Of a DNA stretch of 64,000 bases, positions 56,480 to 64,000 are shown in pieces. Below the pieces are notes generated by a model. The model was not told where the DNA came from and ran no database searches. It worked only from the letters and a program-made list of their open reading frames with translations. Every line of letters begins with the position of its first letter. Position 1 is the first letter of the stretch. This DNA comes from Dichotomocladium elegans (taxonomy: Eukaryota; Mucoromycota; Mucoromycetes; Mucorales; Lichtheimiaceae). The stretch covers positions 620,001 to 684,000 of the forward strand of contig JAIXMN010000004.1 of assembly GCA_025716815.1 (NCBI GenBank). The letters run 5' to 3'. Both the position numbers and the translations under genes were made by a program.

Positions 56480-57569
56480 AACCACGCGCACACACACCTG
56501 CAACGCATACTCCCGTCTATCCAACGCCCACGACGTCTTCCCCCTCCCCGCATTTATTTCTCTCTACGCTCACACTCGTACAGTCGCGCCTTCCTCTGTT
56601 TTTCTCTTTTGCTCGCTCGTTGTCTGTTGCTTACAGCTATTCTCGGAGCCGTATGGCCATTTCATAACCACCTCTGTTTAGTACTCTCTCACATCACTTT
56701 TAAATATACGACTCTTCAGATGCAAATGAAGTATTTCTGACGAATATAACCGTCTTTTGCCTTTCTCGCTTCGGAAATCCCCCCCTCTCCAGTTGATGAT
56801 AAGGCCATGTCCTTTCTATGTCTTGGCATTTATGCGCCATGTGCATCCATATTTACACTCGTCATTCCGCTTTCCCCGCCCACCCGTTCCCTTTTGACTT
56901 TTGGTGAGAACTCGGAATGGCCCGAGTGTGGATTACTGGGACCTTTTTGGTTTTCATGTGATAACCGCTTTGATTTCTAACGACCAGGACCTCTACAACT
57001 GCAGTGAACAAAGTTTATTTTCGGTACACCTACCCGCACCCCCACTCGGCACACACGCACGCACATACTTTTGGAGGGAATACAGGATATGACACTTTTG
57101 TTTCGTTGCCTGTGGGCGGCAATGGGGAGAGCAGATGGTCCATTTCCCCCGCTCATGTGCTCGTTACAGAGAGATCCAGCCTGACCTATGGGCCCCAATC
57201 TCGCAGCTATTTGCTCAAGAATCAATGCGTTGGGGGATACCATTGTTTCAATGCTATACACTCTGTTTCTCCCACTGCTTTTTTCGGTCAGCAGAAGAAA
57301 TGCTACGCAGCGCAGAGGGTGGTACAAGTGACCATGGAATTGTCATAATGACCAGGTACGGATCGAGTCTCTTGTTTCGTTTGCCTTGCGTGTTTTTATG
57401 GGTGGTGCGTTTGCTGTTTTCGTGCTCCGCAGAGCGTGGCTTGGGGGAAGCGAGGGGCGGGCAGGTGGGTGAGTGGGTAGGTGGAACGCTTTCATGACTC
57501 ATTTTTTAAAACTTGACTCTTCGTGTTTTTTTTTTCTGCCGTCTTTTCTCTACTTACACCTATTCTCTG
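56480..57569. other. intergenic region between ORM1 and ArgRS genes
   Basis: Pyrimidine-rich on the plus strand with several CA and CT stretches. No frame has domain character. A short out-of-frame ATG at 57,494 precedes the ArgRS start and could act as an upstream open reading frame. Confidence 0.45.
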
Positions 57570-59858
57570 ATGGAGCTGCACGTTTCCGCCAAAGCCATTC
57601 CATACACCATTCTGGCTGTCCTGTCCGCTTCTGCAGATCTCCAGAAGTCGGTCAAGGTCGTTTTCTCGAACGACGCTGCCGAGCCGAAATTGACCCTTAA
57701 TAACGGTTCGGCCATTCGCGGCGAGGCCTCTGTCGCCCGCTATCTCATTCGTTCTGCACAGCTCCTGAACGAGAAACTCCCCGAGGCCCAAAAGGAGGCC
57801 CGACTCGTCGATACGCTGATGGTTGCTAGCGCCGAGGCGGCCGCGGCCCTTGTGAAGGGTCGTCAGGCCAAGTACCTGTTGGGCAACGAGCCTTCGCTTG
57901 CGGATCTGCTCGCGTGGGGCGTTCTGTATGCCGGCCAAAGTCCCGAGGCAACTTATGGTTCGGAGATCAACGCAGTCAAGGATGCCTTGGTCCTTGCAAA
58001 GGAAGCCGCCAATGTACAGCCTGCGGCGGCGACAGCTGTAGAAATCGAGGGCAGCCGGCCCAACACGAACCCAATGGATGCATTCAAGAACGCGATTGCA
58101 TCCCAGATCAGCTCCCTTTCGGGCGTGTCCGCGAAGCTCATCTACGACGCCCTCGATCTGCCGCGTGCTACTGAGCACGGTGATTTGGCGGTCGCCGTTC
58201 CTCGTTTGCGCGTCAAGGGCAACCCTGCCGCCCTCGCTCAGCAATGGGCAGACGCTTTTGTGCCTAGCGACTATGTCCTTGGTGCCACTGCCATCGGCCC
58301 CTTCCTCAATTTCCGCATCAACCACCGTCTCTTGCTCGCCAATACCCTCAAGCTCGTTGCAGAAAAGAAGGAGAAGTACGGCACAAACGATCTTGGCAAC
58401 GGCAAGCGCATCATCGTCGAGTTCTCGTCGCCCAACATTGCAAAGCCCTTCCATGCTGGCCACTTGCGATCTACCATTATCGGCTCATTCATCTACAACG
58501 TTTACAAGGCGAACGGCTGGGAGACTATCTCCATGAATTATCTTGGTGACTGGGGCAAGCAATATGGTAAGAAAATGAGAGAAGGGAGAAGGGAGGAAGA
58601 CAAGCATGATTGATTGAATGACCCATCGGCCGACCATTATTGCTGACGGCCGTGTATAGGTTTGTTGGCTGTTGGCTTCGATCGTTATGGTGATGAGGCT
58701 AAGCTCTTGGCGGATCCCATCAAGCATCTCTTTGACGTCTACGTTCAGATCAATCGCGATGCGGAGACGGCGCCTGAAATCCATGACGAGGCCCGAGCAT
58801 ACTTTAAGCAGATGGAAGATGGCGAGGAGAAGGCTTTGGCCTTGTGGCGTCGATTCCGTGACCTTTCGATTGTCAAGTACCGGGACATCTACGCCCGCCT
58901 TAACATCCAATTCGACGTCTACTCGGGCGAGTCTCAGGTCAGCAACGAGAAGATGAACGAGGCGATGAAGAAGCTCGCGGACGATAAGTTGCTAGAGGAC
59001 TCGGAGGGCGCCAAGGTGATCGATCTGACAGAATATAAACTTGGAAAGACGGTCGTTCAGAAGCGCGACGGTACGACACTCTATCTGACCCGTGATATTG
59101 GCGGTGCGTGGGAACGATACGAGAAGTACAAGTTCGATAAGATGATCTACGTCGTCGCATCGCAGCAGGATCTTCATCTGAAGCAGCTCTTCAAGACGAT
59201 TGAGCTCATGGGCTTTGAGTGGGCCAACCGTCTGGAACACATCAATTTCGGTCTGGTGCAGGGCATGTCGACGCGCAAGGGCAACGTCGTGTTCCTCGAA
59301 GACATTCTGAACGATGCACGGGATATTATGCACGATGTGATGCGCAAGAACGAAGCCAAATACGCCGAGGTGGCCAACCCGGAGCAGGTTGCGGATGAGA
59401 TTGGCCTCTCTGCTGTGAAGATTCAGGACAACTCTGCCCGTCGCATTAAGAACTACGACTTTGATCCGAACCGTATGTTCAGTTTCGAGGGTGACACTGG
59501 ACCCTATATTCAGTATGCCCATGCTCGTCTCATGTCTGTCGAACGCAAGAGCGGGTTGCAGGTCAACTTCAATGCCAACCTGGATCTCCTGACCGAGCCA
59601 ACTGCTTTGGAGGTCGTTCGAACTGTTGCCCAATACCCCGACCTCATCAAGGGCTTGACCAACGGTCTCGAGCCCTGCAACGTCGTTACCTATGCCTTCA
59701 AGCTCTCCCATGACATCTCTGCCTGCTTTGAAAACCTCTGGGTCCGTGGTGCTGCGCCCGACGTTGCTGAGGCCCGCCTCTTCATGTACTGGGCTGCGCG
59801 GGTCACTCTTGGCAACGCCATGCGTCTGCTGGGCTTGAGACCTCTAGAGAGAATGTAA
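57570..59858 (+). CDS. arginyl-tRNA synthetase, cytosolic type
   Basis: A class I aminoacyl-tRNA synthetase that charges tRNA-Arg. The start [18 protein letters not shown] (57,570) begins an N-terminal domain of about 150 residues resembling GST-type appendages ([20 protein letters not shown], then [20 protein letters not shown]). The ArgRS N-terminal additive domain follows, then the catalytic domain with the HIGH-type motif [19 protein letters not shown] and [11 protein letters not shown]. One 93-nt intron (58,567-58,659) follows. Later motifs are [40 protein letters not shown] and [16 protein letters not shown], which is the KMSKS-equivalent loop. The DALR-type anticodon domain ends [16 protein letters not shown]. 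The protein is 731 residues. No mitochondrial leader begins with ATG. The GST-like appendage suggests association with other synthetases or factors, which is inference. Confidence 0.94.
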
Positions 59859-59879
59859 ATGAAGCAATAGTAGTGATAG

Positions 59880-59922
59880 CAGCGGCAGTAGCAGCAGCAG
59901 CAACAACAACAGCAACAACAGC
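59880..59922 (+). repeat. trinucleotide (CAR/CAA) repeat in ArgRS 3' region
   Basis: AGC/CAG and CAA units alternate for about 45 bp, starting about 20 bp after the ArgRS stop codon. It probably lies in the 3' untranslated region. Confidence 0.8.
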
Positions 59923-60349
59923 ATTCCTTGTATATAGTGTTATCCCAAATCAAAGTTGCATGAGCCTTCAGCCTCTTTCGCATGTACGTTGATTGAACCC
60001 CCTCCCGCTATTCTCCGTGTCCGTCGCCTTCCTGGGCTTGAGAGAATTTGGCTTGCGGAGGAGTGTTTCTAGTTTTGTAACTCAAGTTGGTTACACGGAA
60101 GCGGTTGTGGTTTTTATTGATGAAAAAGGAAAAAAAAAAAGGTACAAGGTCATTGTGAAATGAGTGAAGGAAAAAAAACGACGGCGCCAGAGCGAAACTG
60201 AAGCGTAACACAGCATGATGTAAAGGGATTTTGCAGCAGAGGTTGATTTGCGAAGAAGAACGTCTGGATATGCCGCATTCACTGTGATGGAGTTGGCAGC
60301 AGGAGTGTCACCGTCTATTGTCACGTGGATGTTGTTCATGAGAGTGTGG

Positions 60350-60680
60350 CATACTTTATTTTCAAAAATAAATGTCGCATAGAATTGTATAAAGTTGTCG
60401 TATCAATAGGTAAAAAAAATTTCGCATCCATGGGATTAAAACCTGTTAGTCAACAGAAAACACTACTCCTCCATACGCTTTAACTTACACTCAAGGGCCC
60501 TGAAGGACCCAGGATAACTCCTGGGTGGTCCCGGCGATAGCGGGGACGGAGAGACAGGCGGCGGCGGCGGAGGGAAGGAGCGGAAGGGTGTTCAGGTAAC
60601 TCCTCTCTTCCATGGCTCATCAAGCACGGGTACGATTGGTTAATCTATAAAGGGCAGTGGGTGTTAGTTGCAATAAAATA
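60350..60680 (+). repeat. dispersed non-coding repeat, copy c
   Basis: Begins cttt-attttcaaaaataaa and continues tgtcgcatagaattg, matching copy a. The middle matches copy b (tagtcaacagaaaacac at 60,448), and cctctcttccatggctcatc at 60,602 is identical in copy b. Between the shared ends it contains a GC-rich segment with a potential hairpin (gggcc ... aggacccaggataactcctg, about 60,496-60,530). Confidence 0.65.
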
Positions 60681-60784
60681 ATTTGGTATTATAGCGATCA
60701 TAACCGGATAAGACCATGGAAGAGAGGGTCGGGATGAAGTTGATGGAGAAAGGAGATTTCTCGGCTGTCCATTATTTATAGGAA

Positions 60785-60990
60785 ATCTTTGTGATAAACA
60801 ATGCTGCAGTAAATACAGCGGTGGGTCACGATTTTCATCACTCGCTGATCCTTTAATCGATCCAGAAGCTTGGGAAATGTCCTGTTATTGCAATTCCGAG
60901 AGTACTTGCATAATTTCTTTGTGATGAACGATGCTGCAGTAAATACAGCGGCGGATCACATGCTCTTTTTCATCGACGATTTTTATCATT
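60785..60990 (+). repeat. local direct duplication of about 65 bp
   Basis: 60,787-60,845 and 60,917-60,985 share ctttgtgat, aac, atgctgcagtaaatacagcg, a GG/TCAC block and ttttcatc, with scattered differences. The copies are about 130 bp apart. Neither is coding. Confidence 0.6.
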
Positions 60991-61142
60991 TACTGATACT
61001 GTTTAGTTTGGTATTTTTAGCCCTAGGCCGCTCGCATAGTGTATTTCAGCAATCGACATGCCGTCCGTGATGCTGTTAGAAACGGGATTGTATTGGATGT
61101 ATTCAGAGGTCGGTTTGATAAGAATTGCATGTGCATTTATGT

Positions 61143-61287
61143 TATAGTGGTCGCCCGTTATAGCGATACCCCTCGGTTCCAGGAAATCGCATCACTATAA
61201 TGAATTGGAAAAAGTTCTATCTGGTAACTTTGTCCTGTGTAAAGTGCATCGCTATAATGAATATCACTATGAGGGGCGGCCACTGTA
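61143..61287. mobile_element. MITE-like element with TA target duplication (pogo/Tc1 type)
   Basis: A 141-bp unit (61,145-61,285) is flanked by TA on both sides. The left end is TAGTGGTCGCCCGTTATAGC and the reverse complement of the right end is CAGTGGCCGCCCCTCATAGT, an imperfect terminal inverted repeat of about 25-30 bp. The inner part repeats cgctataatgaat twice in different contexts. It has no coding capacity. TA duplication and CAGTG-type ends fit non-autonomous elements of the Tc1/mariner/pogo superfamily. Confidence 0.6.
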
Positions 61288-61464
61288 CATAATTGATTTC
61301 CCGTTAATCCTACCATCTGAATGCTTGTATGAGGCTAGTCAAATAAGAAAGAATAGATAATATATACTTTCGCGTAGAAAACCGCTTGTTTACTCTCACT
61401 CGCTCTTTTTCTTTGATACACTCGTTTCATCGACAACCTACCGTACTAAAACGATCCTTCCAAG

Positions 61465-62010
61465 TATGAACGTTCATCGATCTGCAAATTACGAAGGCGC
61501 CAAGATGGTTGTTGCTTACACTAATAACGTTCAATTGCGATTCGACCAACACTTTCGGCGGGCTATCAATGTCTTGCTGAATATTCGATAGCGGAAAGAG
61601 GAGCTTGAAGAGCAGCTGATTTTGACAAGGTCTGGACACGACACAAATCAGTCAACGCATCCGAGAGACAATCATTGCACCCGCAACAACATTCAAACAG
61701 ATTGTAGCTCGTCGAAACGTACCAAGAGTCATCGTCCCCGAAGACCCAGCTTATCTTGAGGAAGCTTTCGACCCCCATCCGGCCAATTTCAATGCCTACA
61801 CCAGTACCCACGCCTTTGACAATCATGTATCAACTTGCTGTGTCCAGCGATAGTGGGATAAATCATCGAGTGCTTGCTTCAAACCTCCATTGCGTAAACG
61901 TGTTTCTACGGATGGAAGCTTCTTCAAGGATTCCATGTTCGTTTCATTCGCCATCAATGGTGGCAGTGCACATGGTCTGTAGGATGCATCCCTTTCTGGA
62001 TGGAAGTCCA
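61465..62010 (+). pseudogene. relic of a mobile-element ORF, possibly Fanzor-like N-terminus
   Basis: The plus strand reads MNVHRSANYEGAKMVVAYTN, then NVQLRFDQHFRRAINVLLNI and a stop. RKEELEEQLILTR follows, a shift, QISQRIRETIIAPATTFKQI and VARRNVPRVIVPEDPAYLEE, another stop, and finally PPLRKRVSTDGSFFKDSMFV. The block VQLRFDQHFRRAINVLLNI resembles LQLRFGKCFRCTINTPLNV of the Fanzor-like relics at 31.5 and 36.3 kb, suggesting a related element. Stops and shifts make it dead. It begins about 180 bp downstream of the MITE. Confidence 0.4.
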
Positions 62011-62346
62011 ATCCTAGTGGCCGGCGGCTTTGCTGTCTGTCGCTCAAAGGGAGATCTTTCCTAACCCCAACCCCACCATTAGGAGATAGGATATCGTTCA
62101 TCCATCCTCCCGACTTTTGAGGTCTTGCACCATATTGTCTTTGGGAAACGTGTGCGTAAGCTTCAAATTGAAGTACGGCTTCTTTTTGAAAATAGATGAT
62201 TCTTTTTTTATACACTTGAGTTTGATTTTCTTTGCTTTACAACAATGAGTGCGGGTATTCTAAACTACTAATAAATGTGTGCGCCCGGTGACGAGCGTAG
62301 CGAGCGGGAGAGTGGGAGTAAGTGTGCAGATGGAGGAGCGAGCTGA
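62011..62346. other. 3' flank of the AP-2 alpha gene
   Basis: Short region between the element relic and the AP-2 alpha stop codon. It may still contain decayed element sequence. No gene was seen. Confidence 0.4.
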
Positions 62347-64000
62347 TTAGAAGGTGCAATGTACCAATGCTCGTTCCAGAAGAGCTCCAAGATGCCCAGA
62401 CACATGTTCACTCGGAGTTCGCACGGTAAGGCGGTACATCTGAATAGAAAACAACACATCCGTTCATTATCTTCGTACTTTTACCTCTTTCTGCTTTAAC
62501 TTACATTTTGTTCTAGATTAGGCTCCAATCGCATTAGCGCTCCCACCTTCCCGCCCTGCTTGCCAAGATCAATCACGCCCGCGCCGACAAAATTGTTTGG
62601 ATTCGGATCGACACCCTCGAGAAGACCAAACCGAAAACCTGTCAGGTATCCCTTGACGACTGCAAGGTCGATCGGGGTTGGGCTAGTGATAATGGCCTGG
62701 AATTCGCGCGGAGGCCCACCAATCTGATTCCATCGCTTGAAGAAGCTTGGTCCATCCATGTTGCCGATCGGTTCCTGGAACTTCGTCAGAACGATAGGAA
62801 GTTTAAGATGCACAGCGTTTTGATTGAACATGATGAGGAGAGACGGTGGTTCGCTAAACATGTCTACGCACTCGACTTGGATAAAGTGCTGCATCTGCGC
62901 GCCAGCTGCAAGTTGACTGCTCATATTCTCGGCTTTCACGCGCAGATTCAGCTTATCAGCCACAGACGGTGCATGAAGACGAACATTCATAAAATCGGCC
63001 ATTGTCCGGTTCTGGAGGGAAAGAACCAGGCGGCCATGCGGGCCGTGGAATTCGCTGCTCATCATGACCTTGATGTTGCCATCCTCATAAAGCACTCCAC
63101 TAGGGAGGTAAAAGAGTCGATGGAGGCCAAGTTCATAATTGGGTGCAAGAGGAACGCTGCTCGGGTCAGGCAAATCGTTGCTGATAGTCAAGTCGTCGAA
63201 TGCAAGCAGGTCTGCGGCAGTCGTTGCCGGCGCAGGAGCAGATGTTGCTGTTGATTGGAGAGCAGGTGATGAAGAGCCAGTAGAATTCATGCGGATGGAC
63301 GCAATTCGCTTGAGGTCCTCTTGTCGCTCTTGATTCGCTTCCTTTCCACCAATGAACCACACCCGCTTGTCTTCTGTATCGCCGTGGCGCTGGTTGAGCT
63401 TGATAATTAACGTTGATTCCCGTTCAGGGAAGGGAGGCATTTCCTCGCATACGGTTTGAAGCATGTCATCTGTGGGTAAGGTCGAAATCGTCAAATACTC
63501 ACATGCGCGCTGCTGAAGTTCTGCGTCGAGCACATAGCGATACTGGTTAAAGACTGCCAAAACCTGCCCCTTGATTTCGGGGAATAAATTGACAAATTTG
63601 ACATATGTTGTCAACAATAATGCACGGGTGTTGAGCGAACACAAGTTAAATTTCGAATGCACAGCCGTAAATTGCTCGATCGGACTGCAGCCAGGGTTGT
63701 TTGCAATCAGGTGACCGAACTCACCAAGGATATAGCCGCCAACCTTGAGCATCGTCTCATTAAATTGAGGAATATTAAGGTAATTAAGGACCGTCTTGGC
63801 CGCATATTCTTGAAGTTCCTCGTTGTTTGTCACAATCTGCACCACTCGGAACCATACTTCATCGCCAACCTGGTCACCTGCTGTCGAGATGAGTTGGAGG
63901 ATTGTATCAACATACCACGAATACGCCGTGGCAAATTTCTCCGCAAGAATGGCAATTTTGAGCACCATTTCCTCTCTCATGTTATAGTCAGCCACCTGCA
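62347..64000 (-). CDS. AP-2 adaptor complex subunit alpha, C-terminal part (gene runs off window)
   Basis: AP-2 alpha is a large subunit of the clathrin adaptor for endocytosis at the plasma membrane. The window contains the end of the trunk domain (MREEMVLKIAILAEKFATAY, SWYVDTILQLISTAGDQVGD, EVWFRVVQIVTNNEELQEYA, KVGGYILGEFGHLIANNPG and ALLLTTYVKFVNLFPEIKGQ). A conserved CEEMPPFPERESTLIIKLNQ segment is followed by a Ser/Ala/Thr-rich hinge (TATSAPAPATTAADLLAFDD). The ear domain reads HRLFYLPSGVLYEDGNIKVM and continues to FFKRWNQIGGPPREFQAII. An intron near 62.45-62.51 kb leads to the last exon MYRLTVRTPSEHVSGHLGAL, ending LVHCTF. The hydrophilic hinge is short, as in fungal alpha. The N-terminal half lies beyond 64,000. 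Confidence 0.92.

Larger units (their letters stand above)
59859..61142. other. repeat-rich intergenic region after ArgRS
   Basis: Holds the ArgRS 3' side with trinucleotide repeats, dispersed repeat copy c and a local direct duplication, each listed separately. No gene-like frame was found. Confidence 0.5.

Noticed and set aside
57513..57569. N-terminal extension of ArgRS that would look like a mitochondrial leader ([13 protein letters not shown])
   Set aside because: The frame is open, but its first codon at 57,513 is TTG, not ATG, and it includes a T-run typical of an untranslated leader. The first ATG in frame is at 57,570. Dual targeting from this gene is not supported unless non-ATG initiation is shown.

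Overview
This 64 kb window is nuclear DNA of a fungus. Genes are split by many short (about 50-100 nt) GT-AG introns, intergenic DNA is AT-rich, and the gene set is that of a eukaryote with fungal hallmarks (Pho85-type CDK with a Pcl cyclin, Orm protein, Ecm29, signalling mucin, TFIIIA). Degraded Fanzor/TnpB-like elements and Tc1-type relics, together with many small introns, suggest an early-diverging filamentous fungus, most likely Mucoromycota. That placement is inference; no marker here fixes the genus.

Layout. 0-10 kb: an unidentified, possibly frame-broken gene, then RPS18 (uS13), convergent with the proteasome-associated HEAT-repeat protein ECM29. 10-22 kb: an HSD17B10-like short-chain dehydrogenase, a DHA1-type MFS transporter, a secreted proline-rich tandem-repeat protein and an Msb2-like transmembrane mucin. 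22-26 kb: RPL43 (eL43) convergent with a DnaJ-X (Caj1/Djp1-like) co-chaperone, then a small membrane protein. 26-37.5 kb is accessory DNA: a dead Tc1/mariner-like transposase, a tRNA-Lys(CTT), and a long inverted repeat (arms about 2.3 kb, spacer 2.5 kb). Each arm carries a disabled Fanzor-like gene, and the spacer carries an apparently intact EMC10. 37.6-48 kb: TFIIIA, PHO85/CDK5, a RING plus TRAF-type zinc-finger protein, a second Tc1 relic, NIP7 and uridine phosphorylase. 48-57 kb: a third Tc1 relic, an acidic protein, an A20/AN1 protein, a Pcl-type cyclin and ORM1/ORMDL. 57.5-64 kb: cytosolic arginyl-tRNA synthetase, a repeat-rich interval with a small MITE and another element relic, and the C-terminal part of AP-2 alpha.

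How the genes relate. Several serve translation (RPS18, RPL43, NIP7, ArgRS, TFIIIA for 5S rRNA, tRNA-Lys). Others serve protein and membrane quality control (ECM29, DnaJ, EMC10, ORM, AP-2). The PHO85-type kinase and a cyclin of the family that partners it both lie in this window. The most unusual structure is the inverted pair of Fanzor-like relics enclosing EMC10. Other items of note are start-codon-only first exons with GGAT tracts in the following introns of both ribosomal-protein genes, a three-copy dispersed non-coding repeat, and a pogo/Tc1-type MITE. All intron boundaries were read by eye from splice consensus and family conservation, so exact exon ends are predictions.
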